From assembly GCA_017554105.1 (NCBI GenBank), contig JAFZIY010000006.1, forward strand, positions 1 through 64,000: a stretch of 64,000 nt of DNA. The letters are read 5' to 3'. Under the pieces are notes generated by a model. That model was not told where the DNA came from and searched no databases. It worked only from the letters and a program-made list of their open reading frames with translations. Numbering within the stretch: the first letter of the stretch is position 1; each line of letters starts with the position of its first letter. Positions 1-8,752 of the stretch are shown here, piece by piece. This DNA comes from Prevotella sp. Its GTDB lineage: Bacteria > Bacteroidota > Bacteroidia > Bacteroidales > Bacteroidaceae. The translations under genes were made by a program, and so were the position numbers.

Positions 1-156
1 CCCCGAACTCATGAAATTGATCGTGAGGAGGAGCGCGAGGCGTTCGATGGCTCAACCGAGTCATTGGTGCAACTGCACAAAGAGAATCAAATCTCTTTTG
101 CCCAGTTCTGCCGCCTCTCTGAGGCTCAGATTACAAAGATTTCCTTGCTAATGTGA
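1..156 (+). CDS. 3' end of an unidentified gene (partial)
   Basis: Frame 1 is open from the first base to a TGA at 154-156 and encodes the last 51 residues of a protein that starts outside the window. The tail is charged at first (E-rich around residues 5-13) and ends in AQITKISLLM. I do not recognise the family. No start codon is needed because the gene is cut by the window edge. Codon use looks like real coding sequence, but the fragment is short, so the call rests only on the open frame and its composition. Confidence 0.5.
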   Translation, partial: PRTHEIDREEEREAFDGSTESLVQLHKENQISFAQFCRLSEAQITKISLLM

Positions 157-532
157 ACTTCCGCATACCGGCCTGATACTCACCGAAATACAGCATACCC
201 GATTTGCCTTTCATCAGACATTCATCAGACATCCGGGAAATTAAGCCTTTTCCGCTCATTTCTATACAAAGGTACGCATTTTTACCCAAATACGCAAGGG
301 CGTTAAGATTCTTTATCCCAAAATAGTGAACAAGTGTTAATTTCCGAGAGGGTTGTGACGAGGGTTCCAGGGATGATGACGGAGGCAAAGAAGGAAAAAG
401 ACGAAAAAACACATCCAGACGTGTAAAGGTAAAATCCGAGATCAATTGAATAGTCTAACGATTGACGAGAAAAGAAAAATAAAGATTTAGAAACAAAACT
501 TAACATATTCGGCAACTGTTACCATAAGCATT
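157..532. other. Intergenic region with no supported gene
   Basis: 376 bases between the partial gene and the deaminase-like gene. The + strand has no long open frame with coding character. The only organised signal is a minus-strand promoter-like element at 267-297. A 42-codon minus-strand frame (259 down to 131) starts almost exactly where such a promoter would start transcription, but it overlaps the end of the upstream gene and has no recognised relative. A short duplicated stretch, cattcatcagacattcatcagac, lies near 218-240 (longer than shown in coding terms only). Confidence 0.5.
267..297 (-). promoter_or_regulatory. Minus-strand Bacteroidota-type promoter candidate
   Basis: Read on the minus strand, TACCTTTG (267-274) matches the -7 consensus TAnnTTTG. 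A TTG lies exactly 20 bases upstream (295-297), the expected -33 position. The predicted start near 260 would give an almost leaderless message for the ATG at 259-257. The motif match is good. That it is used, and that the 42-codon frame is translated, is inference. Confidence 0.4.
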
Positions 533-985
533 ATGCCAAATCTGAATGCATCCCCTTATCTCGTGAAGTCATTGGTCGGTTATGTTCATGACCTTCGAGA
601 GACGTTGAAGACGGAAATAAAGAGTCGGCCAATAAAGCATGACGATTTCCCTGCAATAGCAATAGGGTGTGAGCATGGCATATACAATGCCTTTGGCCAT
701 AGCAGGAGGTGTCACAAGAGTTTGAGGGAAGAGGTAAATTATGTTTCTCCATTGCTGAATGCTCTGAAAAGGTTCGGCACTCCTCCCACCAAAAAGATGA
801 TAGGTGGTAAAATACATTTTGTAGGAACTTGTGCGGAGGACTCTGCCGCAAATAAAGTCCTGCAAGAAGTATTTGAAGTCAGACACAGCTACCCTACGCT
901 CCAGCAGCTATCATTCACAAACCCTGTTCGTCCTCGGACTTTTCAGCGTAGGCCAATGTGCAGAGTCTGTAAGTCAATATTCTAA
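533..985 (+). CDS. Small deaminase-like protein, cassette copy A
   Basis: A 150-residue protein. Residues 99-110 hold TCAEDSAANKVL and residues 142-147 hold MCRVCK. A C-A-E motif followed about 40 residues later by C-x2-C is the zinc signature of the cytidine-deaminase superfamily (ligands would be C100, C143 and C146, with E102 as the proton shuttle). A diverged relative lies at 40283-40708, with matching spacing and the shared RPRT stretch before the second motif. The next gene begins 5 bases after the stop and is also duplicated at the second site, so the two form a cassette. The substrate is unknown. Bacterial toxin and conflict deaminases are the nearest general analogy. The assignment rests on a short motif, so non-enzymatic zinc binding is possible. 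Confidence 0.6.
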   Translation: MPNLNASPYLVKSLVGYVHDLRETLKTEIKSRPIKHDDFPAIAIGCEHGIYNAFGHSRRCHKSLREEVNYVSPLLNALKRFGTPPTKKMIGGKIHFVGTCAEDSAANKVLQEVFEVRHSYPTLQQLSFTNPVRPRTFQRRPMCRVCKSIF

Positions 986-990
986 CGGAT

Positions 991-1587
991 ATGTACCCTC
1001 TACAATATCAGGCTACTCATGATATAGACTGGTTTGCGACTATTAATGAGTGCCCTGTTCATCTAGCCTCAAATGGTGGTCATCTTCCTGTAGACAGTTA
1101 CACAGTGCCAGAGTTGGTAGCCATTCAGCATAAGGTGGCGAATATGCAAAATATCTTTCGTTACGAGATAGATGAGGATTATCTACAAAACTATCTGGAT
1201 GAAGGTGAATTCTATCCTGATATAGATGAAATGTCCGATGAAGATTTTTACATGATAATTCCTGAAAGAGCAGAGATAAACCGAAATTATTCTCGCTCTC
1301 TAATGGCATACACATGGAGCTTCATTGATATGGCAATGAAAGGTTTTTTCTCCTTTGACCGTATAAGAAATGAAGATGATGTAGATGTCTATCATTTAGT
1401 AGCTTGGCCGAAGGATTTTGATCAGGCTATGTTTATCAGAGATGAAAATTCAATTTTCCTTGACCTGCATCATTACTATAACAGGAGATATCCCCATGAA
1501 TTCAGGTATTTGAATTGGCCTGACTTGGACAGATGGCCATATGAAATGATGTTGGACTTACATAACGATAGGATATTAATGTATTAA
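991..1587 (+). CDS. DIDWF/HxASNGG protein, cassette copy A
   Basis: A 198-residue acidic protein of unknown function. Near the N-terminus it carries THDIDWF (residues 9-15) and HLASNGGHLP (24-33). Further on are VANMQNIF and KGFFSFDR. All four blocks recur in the same order in the 161-residue protein at 40705-41190, so they mark a conserved family. It starts 5 bases after the deaminase-like gene, and the same pair is overlapping at the second site, which argues for joint action. No signal peptide or membrane segment is visible. The conserved D, H, S and N residues could form an active or binding site, but I cannot name a function. Confidence 0.65.
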   Translation: MYPLQYQATHDIDWFATINECPVHLASNGGHLPVDSYTVPELVAIQHKVANMQNIFRYEIDEDYLQNYLDEGEFYPDIDEMSDEDFYMIIPERAEINRNYSRSLMAYTWSFIDMAMKGFFSFDRIRNEDDVDVYHLVAWPKDFDQAMFIRDENSIFLDLHHYYNRRYPHEFRYLNWPDLDRWPYEMMLDLHNDRILMY

Positions 1588-1604
1588 TCCTGCGTGAGTT
1601 CGTG

Positions 1605-1778
1605 ATGAGAGAGGTTTCGACTGATAAAATGATGAACATGGATAAGATTTTAGAACGTCTTCGTCCACAGCTGGAAGTAACAAAGGAGGATATAGAGCCA
1701 ATTATTATCATGGGATTGTTTCATCATCGTGATTTAGTAGGCTCACCAAATGCTTTTATTAATGGTAACGTGAAATAA
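1605..1778 (+). CDS. Small hypothetical protein (57 aa), possibly a remnant
   Basis: An open frame from ATG 1605 to TAA 1776-1778, 17 bases after the DIDWF protein. Internal ATGs lie at 1629, 1632 and 1638. The sequence has a plausible amphipathic N-terminal part (DKILERLRPQLEVTKEDIEP) and then a short hydrophobic stretch. In the second cassette this place is taken by a P-loop NTPase, which has no similarity to this frame. It may be a genuine small gene, or the start of a third cassette gene cut off when the polysaccharide locus became its neighbour. I do not recognise it. Confidence 0.4.
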   Translation: MREVSTDKMMNMDKILERLRPQLEVTKEDIEPIIIMGLFHHRDLVGSPNAFINGNVK

Positions 1779-1883
1779 AAACTCGAGACAAGATTGAAAT
1801 AAAAGGGGCGGGAATCCGCCGGTTTCTCATAAAGAATAAAAGGTTCAATAATAACGGCGGACCAGCTTTTTTTCAAATGCTTA

Positions 1884-2729
1884 ATGAAACGCATACTTTT
1901 CTTTGAAACCACTATATTTACAGGAGCCACCAGGGTCACGAGGACTATTGCTAAGAAGATTAGTGGTCGATTTGAGGTAAGAACTGCGATAATTAGTGAT
2001 ATTAAGAAACCGAGGAAGGAAATTGAAGAGTCTATTGAAAGAGAACGACCAGACATCTTGTTTTCCAGTTTCTCAATGATTAATCCAGATGTTATTCTGG
2101 ATGGGAAGGAGAAGAATCTGATTGTGGTTATCCGTAGTGATTACAACTTCAAAGACCTTTCCATAGAAACGCAAGAAAGAATACTTGAAACATATACGAA
2201 AGCAGATTGGATTATAGCTCAGACTCCGGAAATGAAGGATGACTTACTGTCCAAAGATGCTTTAAAAGGATGCAGAATTAAAGTTATTGAGAATCCACTT
2301 GATGAAGAAGATATTCTTTTGAAGACCTTAGAACCGAACCCTTTCCCAGACAATGGATGCTTCCATTTCCTATGGGTGGGAAGGGAAGACCCAATAAAAG
2401 ATTTACCAACTCTTCACAAAGCATTTGATATTGTCCATAAACAAAACCCAAATACCGATTTAACGTTAATCTCGAATGACAGCAATCCGTACCATTGGAT
2501 TAAGAACGCAGATTGTCTTGTAATCAGTTCTATTTCAGAGGCATCACCAAATGTGTTAAGGGAGGCTTTGTTTCTTGGGACAAGCGTTATCTCAACAGAC
2601 TGTTCACCCACTGTTCGTAAGCATTTATCACCAGATAGAATAGTTGGTGTTGGAAAAGAAGAAGCTCTCGCTCATGCAATGGTGAGTATTATTAGGGAAA
2701 AACGAGAAACGATTTACAGTGAATTATAA
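1884..2729 (+). CDS. Glycosyltransferase, GT-B fold, family 4-like
   Basis: A 281-residue putative glycosyltransferase. The C-terminal half has the nucleotide-sugar-binding features of GT4 enzymes: FLWVGREDPIKDLPTLHKAF near residues 155-175 and SEASPNVLREALFLGTSVI near 220-240, where two glutamates lie in an E-x7-E-like arrangement. It is shorter than the usual 350-400 residues, mainly because the N-terminal acceptor domain is small. It is the first gene of the polysaccharide operon; rfbA begins 12 bases after it. It probably adds one sugar of the repeat unit on the cytoplasmic face of the membrane. Donor and acceptor cannot be read from the sequence. No clear promoter was found in the 105 bases upstream. 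Confidence 0.75.
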   Translation: MKRILFFETTIFTGATRVTRTIAKKISGRFEVRTAIISDIKKPRKEIEESIERERPDILFSSFSMINPDVILDGKEKNLIVVIRSDYNFKDLSIETQERILETYTKADWIIAQTPEMKDDLLSKDALKGCRIKVIENPLDEEDILLKTLEPNPFPDNGCFHFLWVGREDPIKDLPTLHKAFDIVHKQNPNTDLTLISNDSNPYHWIKNADCLVISSISEASPNVLREALFLGTSVISTDCSPTVRKHLSPDRIVGVGKEEALAHAMVSIIREKRETIYSEL

Positions 2730-2741
2730 ACAACTCATATA

Positions 2742-3656
2742 ATGAAAGGCATTGTACTAGCCGGTGGTTCAGGCACCAGACTATACCCGATTACTAAGGG
2801 TGTGAGCAAGCAGTTGCTCCCAATTTACGATAAACCGATGGTTTATTATCCCATCAGCGCATTGATGCTGGCGGGAATAAGAGATATATTGATCATCTCT
2901 ACGCCATACGATTTACCAGGTTTTAAGCGCCTACTTGGAGATGGTTCTGATTATGGAGTACACTTTGAGTATGCAGAACAACCTTCTCCTGACGGACTTG
3001 CCCAGGCTTTCATTATTGGTGAAAAGTTTATTGGCAATGATAGTGCCTGCCTTGTGCTAGGCGACAATATCTTCTATGGTAGCGGATTTACGAAGCTGCT
3101 TAGAAATGCAGTCGAGGATGCTGAGAAGAACAAAAAGGCAACGGTCTTTGGTTACTGGGTATCAGATCCAGAGCGTTATGGTGTAGCTGAGTTTGACAAG
3201 AACGGCAATTGCCTGAGTATTGAAGAAAAGCCCAAAGAACCGAAGAGCAACTATGCTGTTGTTGGTCTTTATTTCTATCCCAACAAGGTTGTTGAGGTTG
3301 CAAAGAACATTAAGCCCTCTGCACGTGGTGAATTGGAGATAACAACAGTTAACCAAGAGTTTCTGAAAGAAGGAGAATTGAAGGTTCAGGTTTTTGGCCG
3401 TGGCTTTGCTTGGTTGGATACTGGTACACATGATTCTTTAGCTGAGGCATCAACCTTTGTGGAGGTTATTGAGAAGCGCCAAGGTCTCAAAGTGGCCTGC
3501 TTGGAAGGCATCGCCTATCGCAATGGCTGGATAAGCGAGGAGAAAATGCGTGAATTAGCAAAGCCTATGCTTAAGAATCAGTATGGTCAATACCTGCTAA
3601 AGGTCATTGATGAGATGAAGGAAGATATCAATTCAAATACATTAGAGCACGTATAA
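2742..3656 (+). CDS. rfbA: Glucose-1-phosphate thymidylyltransferase
   Basis: RmlA makes dTDP-glucose from dTTP and glucose-1-phosphate, the first step to dTDP-L-rhamnose. The 304-residue length is normal for the family. The N-terminus has the nucleotide-binding signature GGSGTRLYP (residues 8-16), followed by the conserved [31 protein letters not shown] near 220-235 is also typical. rfbC starts directly after its stop codon (TAA at 3654-3656, ATG at 3657), so the two are translated as a unit. rfbD follows after a hydrolase gene, but no rfbB is present in the window. Confidence 0.95.
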   Translation: MKGIVLAGGSGTRLYPITKGVSKQLLPIYDKPMVYYPISALMLAGIRDILIISTPYDLPGFKRLLGDGSDYGVHFEYAEQPSPDGLAQAFIIGEKFIGNDSACLVLGDNIFYGSGFTKLLRNAVEDAEKNKKATVFGYWVSDPERYGVAEFDKNGNCLSIEEKPKEPKSNYAVVGLYFYPNKVVEVAKNIKPSARGELEITTVNQEFLKEGELKVQVFGRGFAWLDTGTHDSLAEASTFVEVIEKRQGLKVACLEGIAYRNGWISEEKMRELAKPMLKNQYGQYLLKVIDEMKEDINSNTLEHV

Positions 3657-4217
3657 ATGGAAGTAATAAAGACAGAGATAGAAGGAGTATTTATCATTGA
3701 GCCAAAGATATTTGGCGATAACCGTGGCTATTTCTTTGAGAGTTTTAACGCAAGAGAATTTGCTGAGAAAACAGGCTTAGACATTACATTTGTTCAAGAC
3801 AATGAGAGTCGCAGCCATTACGGTGTGCTTCGTGGGTTACATTTTCAATATCCCCCTTATACTCAGAGCAAACTTGTGAGAGTGGTTAAAGGAAGAGTGT
3901 TAGATGTTGCAGTAGATATTCGCAAGGGTTCCCCGACCTACGGCAAATACGCATCATGCGAGCTTACAGAAGACAACCACCGCCAATTTTTTGTACCGAA
4001 AGGAATGGCCCATGGATTTGTTGTTTTAAGCGAGGATGCAGTATTCCAATATAAGTGTGATGAGTTCTATCACCCTGAGGCGGAAGGTGCGATAGCTTGG
4101 AATGATCCAGGTATTGCTTTTCCTTGGCCTGTACCAGTGGAAGATGTGTCTTTGTCTGAAAAAGATAAGCACCATTCTGGGTTGAAAGACTTTGACAGCC
4201 CCTTTGAGATGCTATAA
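3657..4217 (+). CDS. rfbC: dTDP-4-dehydrorhamnose 3,5-epimerase
   Basis: RmlC converts dTDP-4-keto-6-deoxyglucose to dTDP-4-keto-L-rhamnose. The protein is a 186-residue cupin, the standard length. The expected catalytic residues are visible: H62 in RGLHF, H119 in KGMAHGF and Y132 in VFQYKCDEFY. The substrate must come from an RmlB dehydratase, which is not encoded here. The start codon abuts the rfbA stop. Confidence 0.95.
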   Translation: MEVIKTEIEGVFIIEPKIFGDNRGYFFESFNAREFAEKTGLDITFVQDNESRSHYGVLRGLHFQYPPYTQSKLVRVVKGRVLDVAVDIRKGSPTYGKYASCELTEDNHRQFFVPKGMAHGFVVLSEDAVFQYKCDEFYHPEAEGAIAWNDPGIAFPWPVPVEDVSLSEKDKHHSGLKDFDSPFEML

Positions 4218-4225
4218 TACTCAGC

Positions 4226-4966
4226 ATGAAGAAGCTTATAAGGATGTTGACTAACCCATATATTGCGGGAGCTATTTTGCTCGTGGCTATTTTTGAGTTT
4301 GCTATGCTTGTTAGGCATGATTTCTTCAAAAACGCCTTGATAGAGAGAGGTTATTTGAAACAAGATCCAACAGAGAGGAGAGATTTTCAATGTTTGCAAG
4401 GATGGGAAAACACACTGAACAAGATGGGCTATAAAGCCGATGTCTGTTTCTTTGGTAATTCTCTGACTTACAATTCTGATTTTCAAAAAGATTATCCTGA
4501 TATTAAGATAGTTAATCTTGGCTATTCTGGAGATGGATTAGAAGGGATGATAGTCCGACATAAACAAGTATCGGCTGTTCATCCTGATAAGATTTTTATT
4601 ATGGCTGGTTGTAATGATATAGGCAAGAAAAGGATTACGTTGACTGTTTTCAATGAGTTATACAACCAATTGTTGGATTCGTTACTGGTTTCAAACCCTG
4701 GAGCAACCATCTATCTTCAGAGTATATTGCCTGTAAATCACGAGTTGAGACCCCGTATGTGTCCTACTTCACTTATTATTGATGCTAACACGATTATTGA
4801 AGAGATAGCAAAACAACGCTCTTTGACTTATATAGATTTATTTTCGTCATATGCAGATGAAAACAATGAGCTTGATAGAAGACTAACGACAGACGGGCAG
4901 CATATAAAACCATCAGCATATAAAATATGGAGTGATGCTATTGGAATATATTTATTAAGAAATTAG
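4226..4966 (+). CDS. Membrane-anchored SGNH/GDSL-type hydrolase
   Basis: A 246-residue protein with a hydrophobic segment at about residues 12-29 that should anchor it in the inner membrane with the catalytic domain outside. The SGNH blocks are recognisable: FFGNSLTYN with the nucleophile at S79, GCNDIGKK for the N-containing block, and DGQHIKPSAY near the C-terminus for the Asp-x2-His pair. Such enzymes add or remove acyl groups (often O-acetyl) on surface polysaccharides. It is placed between rfbC and rfbD, 8 bases after the former, so it is likely a decoration or de-esterification enzyme for this polymer. Transferase versus esterase activity cannot be told from sequence. Confidence 0.7.
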   Translation: MKKLIRMLTNPYIAGAILLVAIFEFAMLVRHDFFKNALIERGYLKQDPTERRDFQCLQGWENTLNKMGYKADVCFFGNSLTYNSDFQKDYPDIKIVNLGYSGDGLEGMIVRHKQVSAVHPDKIFIMAGCNDIGKKRITLTVFNELYNQLLDSLLVSNPGATIYLQSILPVNHELRPRMCPTSLIIDANTIIEEIAKQRSLTYIDLFSSYADENNELDRRLTTDGQHIKPSAYKIWSDAIGIYLLRN

Positions 4967-4978
4967 GAAAGGTTAAAG

Positions 4979-5899
4979 ATGAACATACTTGTAACAGGAG
5001 CGAATGGGCAGCTTGGTAACGAAATGAGAATTGTTTCAAAGGGCAGTTCTGATAAGTATATCTTCACTGATGTGGTGGAGGTTTCTGAAGATTCTAAAGC
5101 TATGTTGAAGAAACTTGCAGGAGATGATATCAATACAGAAACAGAGCACCTGGATGTTACTAAATTAGATGCAATAAGGGAGTTAGTACATAAGGAAAGA
5201 ATTGATGCTATTATAAACTGTGCCGCATATACCAATGTGGATGCAGCTGAGGACAATTACGCGATGGCTGAGTTGCTCAATACGAAAGCAGTAGAGAACT
5301 TAGCGTGGGTAATGAGAGAGACGAATGGTCTCTTCATTCATATTTCTACAGATTATGTATTTGGCGGAGATCCTTATAATATACCATGCAAAGAGGACCA
5401 AAAAGGGACTCCTACAGGTGTCTATGGCCTCACAAAACTTCGTGGTGAAGAGGTTATTAGGAAAGTTGGGTGCAGATATGTTATTATTCGTACAGCTTGG
5501 CTTTATAGCGAATTTGGAAAAAACTTTGTCAAGACTATGTTGTATCTCACAGCGACCAAACCACAGTTAAAAGTGGTCTTTGATCAGATCGGAACGCCGA
5601 CCTATGCTAGAGATTTAGCCCAAGCAATAGTATTAATTCTCAGTAAAGCTGAGACTGGTATATATCATTATAGTAATGAGGGCGTTTGTTCTTGGTACGA
5701 TTTCACTAAGATGATTGCAGAATATGCAGGAAATACCAATTGTGATATACAGCCATGCCATAGTGAAGAGTTTCCAAGCAAAGTAAAACGTCCGGCTTTT
5801 TCTGTATTAGACAAATCAAAGATTAAAGAAACTTTTGGAATCAAAGTTCCATATTGGATAGATTCTTTAAAAGCTTGCATTAAAAATATTACCGCCTAA
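4979..5899 (+). CDS. rfbD: dTDP-4-dehydrorhamnose reductase
   Basis: RmlD reduces dTDP-4-keto-L-rhamnose to dTDP-L-rhamnose with NAD(P)H. The 306-residue protein has the Rossmann motif TGANGQLG at residues 6-13, HISTDYVFGG in the middle and a YGLTKLRGE segment carrying the Tyr-x3-Lys catalytic pair. With rfbA and rfbC it gives three of the four rhamnose genes. Confidence 0.93.
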   Translation: MNILVTGANGQLGNEMRIVSKGSSDKYIFTDVVEVSEDSKAMLKKLAGDDINTETEHLDVTKLDAIRELVHKERIDAIINCAAYTNVDAAEDNYAMAELLNTKAVENLAWVMRETNGLFIHISTDYVFGGDPYNIPCKEDQKGTPTGVYGLTKLRGEEVIRKVGCRYVIIRTAWLYSEFGKNFVKTMLYLTATKPQLKVVFDQIGTPTYARDLAQAIVLILSKAETGIYHYSNEGVCSWYDFTKMIAEYAGNTNCDIQPCHSEEFPSKVKRPAFSVLDKSKIKETFGIKVPYWIDSLKACIKNITA

Positions 5900-5929
5900 G
5901 GTTTACCGACTCTATTAATTTGAGATAAT

Positions 5930-7471
5930 ATGACATCTTCAAATAGCAAGAGAATAGCAAAAAATACTAGTCTGTTGTATGCAAGGATGGCAATTGTTAT
6001 GGTTGTTAACCTGTATACAGTAAGGCTTGTATTAATTGCATTAGGAGCAGTAGATTATGGCGTTTATGATGTTGTAGCCGGGATAGTTATCATGTTTCAG
6101 AACCTATCTTCGGTTATGTCTGCATCTACACAAAGATATTATGCGAATGCTCTTGGTGAAAAGAATACAAATAATTTGAAAAAGGTATTCTCTTCTAGTG
6201 TAAATGTCAATTTGATTTTTTCTTTCGCTGTTTTGATAATTGGCGAGACTATAGGCTTGTGGTTTTTAAACACATATCTTGACATACCCGAAGCTAGGCT
6301 TTTTGCCGCTAATTTAGTATATCAGTTTTCTATTGTTTCATTCATTGCAACAATAATGCAAATACCATATTCTTCTGCTGTGATTGCATATGAAGATATG
6401 GGCCTTTTTGCTATTATTAGCCTTTCTGCGTGTTTTCTTAAATTAGTTACAGCATATTTGATTAGTATAGCACAGATTGACCGTCTTATTCTGTACGGCC
6501 TTTTATTAATGAGCATCTCAATATTTGAGCTATTCATATATATGATTATTCTGCGAGCAAGATATTGTGATATTAAATATGAAAGAAAAAGCGCTACTTT
6601 ATGGCGTGAACTTCTTTCATTTTCCGGCTGGACTCTTTTTGGAACAGCGGCCAGTGTAGGTACAAATCAGGTTTGTACATTTTTAGTTAATATTTTCTTT
6701 GGACCAGTCGTTAATGCAGCAAGGGCTGTTGCTTTTCAGATACATAATGCAATTAACTCTTTTAGTAGCAGTTTCCTTACAGCCGTTCGACCTCCTATTA
6801 TTAAATCTTATGCAGAGAATAATTTTGAGTATCTTAATAATCTATTTAATTATAGTACAAAATTTGTGTTTTATACACTACTAATGATTGTCATACCACT
6901 CTTTCTGGAGATGGATTATGTCTTGAATCTATGGTTAAACACAACGGATGCTCAAACTGTTTTATTCTGCCGTTTAATGCTTATTTATTCAATGATATTA
7001 GCTCTAAACAACCCGATTACTTTCATTATGCATGCGGGAGGATTTGTAAAACAGTATCATGTTAAAGTTGAGATTCCGACACTCGCGATTATGCCAATCA
7101 CATACCTCTTGTATAAAACCGGTTTCTCGGCTTATACTACATATATTACAATGATTGTAGCTGTCATTGTCTCTCATGTTATTAGATTAGTATGTCTTCA
7201 TCGATATTATCCACAATACGATGTGAAAGATTATGTCAAATCGTTTTTATCTAAAGCAATCATAGTATCAATAACTTCTGGTTTATTATTATTTTTTATT
7301 CATTCATATCTTTCTGTAGGAGTTCTTCGACTTTTGATTACGTGTATTACGTCGTTAATTATAATAGGCTTATTAACTTATTTGGTAGGTCTGAATAAAG
7401 AGGAACGTAAAATACTGATTGCAATAATTGAGAAGTTCTGCGGTCGTTTGTTAAAGAAAGCAGGGAAGTAG
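5930..7471 (+). CDS. Wzx-type oligosaccharide flippase
   Basis: A 513-residue, almost wholly hydrophobic protein with about 12-14 predicted membrane segments and short charged loops, typical of the polysaccharide branch of the MOP superfamily. The N-terminus (KRIAKNTSLLYARM, then VRLVLIALGAVDYGVYDVVAG) is characteristic. It would flip undecaprenyl-PP-linked repeat units to the periplasmic face. Wzy and a GT-C enzyme follow at once, 3 bases and overlapping, in a stretch that is visibly A+T-richer than the sugar-nucleotide genes. That is usual for the serotype-specific core of such loci. Confidence 0.88.
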   Translation: MTSSNSKRIAKNTSLLYARMAIVMVVNLYTVRLVLIALGAVDYGVYDVVAGIVIMFQNLSSVMSASTQRYYANALGEKNTNNLKKVFSSSVNVNLIFSFAVLIIGETIGLWFLNTYLDIPEARLFAANLVYQFSIVSFIATIMQIPYSSAVIAYEDMGLFAIISLSACFLKLVTAYLISIAQIDRLILYGLLLMSISIFELFIYMIILRARYCDIKYERKSATLWRELLSFSGWTLFGTAASVGTNQVCTFLVNIFFGPVVNAARAVAFQIHNAINSFSSSFLTAVRPPIIKSYAENNFEYLNNLFNYSTKFVFYTLLMIVIPLFLEMDYVLNLWLNTTDAQTVLFCRLMLIYSMILALNNPITFIMHAGGFVKQYHVKVEIPTLAIMPITYLLYKTGFSAYTTYITMIVAVIVSHVIRLVCLHRYYPQYDVKDYVKSFLSKAIIVSITSGLLLFFIHSYLSVGVLRLLITCITSLIIIGLLTYLVGLNKEERKILIAIIEKFCGRLLKKAGK

Positions 7472-7474
7472 AAT

Positions 7475-8752
7475 ATGAGTAATGAGTTTCTTTTGGCTTT
7501 GAATGCAGCCCTTTATCTCGGTGCGATATGTTACTGTATGAGAAAAAAAGTTCATATAGTAGTTAGTTGTATCTTAGTCCTTTATTTTCTAAGTGCTGTA
7601 GGTTCCATATTTTTGATGGGTAATAGTTATTTTGAAGACGGAAAAGGAACAATATCTTTTTACCCCTTGATTTATTTGTTTCTTATGATTGTCCTCATGA
7701 TGAAACCGTTAACTAATTTGCGAAAGTCTTTTCAAATTGAAGAACCCAATTACGGTGTTTTAAAGTGGGTGATAATTGTTACTATTATTGTTGCGCTACC
7801 TCGAGCTATACAAGCACTTCTGAATTTTGATGAGGTTATTTTTGGTTTAATGAGGGATGCCACAACAGCAGATGTCATAGAAGGAGTTAGTATTTATGAT
7901 AAAAAATCTGGGGGAGGTTTTAATTATTTAAGCATTTTAGGAGGCGCGGCTTTTGCATTAGCTCCATTGTTGTTAATGTATTATATCTCCCTTAAGCGAA
8001 CGAGCAAATTTTTAATTGCTATGCTTATTCTCGTAAGTATTGCTTCGTCTTTAGAAGAAACTGCAAAAGGCGGCAGAGGTGCCTTAGTCAATTTTATGAT
8101 GTGTATACTTTTCCTATATATCCTACTAAGGCCTATATATCCTCCCAAAACGAAAAGAACTTTAATATTGTTTGGTGGAGGGATATTTGCAGTTTTATTA
8201 GGCGTTTTTTATTTAGTGACAATGTTTAAACATGGTTACTTAGATGAGGATGCAAGGCAAGTAAGAACATTGGGTTACATCTCACAAAACTATATTATTT
8301 TTGATAGCTATGGTTTAGATGCGGGAGGAGTAAGATATGGCACGCGAACTGCAACAATGATAACGAAATTAGTAGATCCATCATCACCTTCTACGTATGC
8401 AGAACGTATTAGCCGTTTTGGTTATATGAAAATAAATGAAAGTAAATTCTCTACTTTCGTAGGTGATTATACATTGGATTTCGGACCTATAATTACAGTT
8501 CTTTTATTTATCATATTTAGTGCTGTTTTTACTGAAAAACTAAAGAACAAAGGGCAAATCCCATTTTACAAATTGTTTCTAATTTTCTTCCTTATGAAGT
8601 TATTGATATTTGGATTATTCCTATCTCCATATTGTAATTTAGGAGGGAATCTTCAAATACTTGTCTTTTTTGTTATGTATGAGTTTTTTAAATCGAATCG
8701 AAAACAATTATTAGCAATTACAAAAAATATCTCTTCTCGAAATGAAAATTGA
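7475..8752 (+). CDS. Wzy-type polysaccharide polymerase
   Basis: A 425-residue integral membrane protein with about 10-11 hydrophobic segments and one longer periplasmic loop near residues 260-340 (it contains ARQVRTLGYI and TYAERISRFGYMK). Primary sequence of Wzy proteins is poorly conserved. The assignment comes from topology, length and position directly behind the flippase. It would join lipid-linked repeat units into polymer. Its last 11 bases overlap the next gene. Confidence 0.72.
   Translation: MSNEFLLALNAALYLGAICYCMRKKVHIVVSCILVLYFLSAVGSIFLMGNSYFEDGKGTISFYPLIYLFLMIVLMMKPLTNLRKSFQIEEPNYGVLKWVIIVTIIVALPRAIQALLNFDEVIFGLMRDATTADVIEGVSIYDKKSGGGFNYLSILGGAAFALAPLLLMYYISLKRTSKFLIAMLILVSIASSLEETAKGGRGALVNFMMCILFLYILLRPIYPPKTKRTLILFGGGIFAVLLGVFYLVTMFKHGYLDEDARQVRTLGYISQNYIIFDSYGLDAGGVRYGTRTATMITKLVDPSSPSTYAERISRFGYMKINESKFSTFVGDYTLDFGPIITVLLFIIFSAVFTEKLKNKGQIPFYKLFLIFFLMKLLIFGLFLSPYCNLGGNLQILVFFVMYEFFKSNRKQLLAITKNISSRNEN

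Noticed and set aside
1807-1820. Perfect 5-bp hairpin GGCGG-GAAT-CCGCC before the polysaccharide operon
   Set aside because: The stem is short and has no T-run, so I did not call it a terminator or attenuator.
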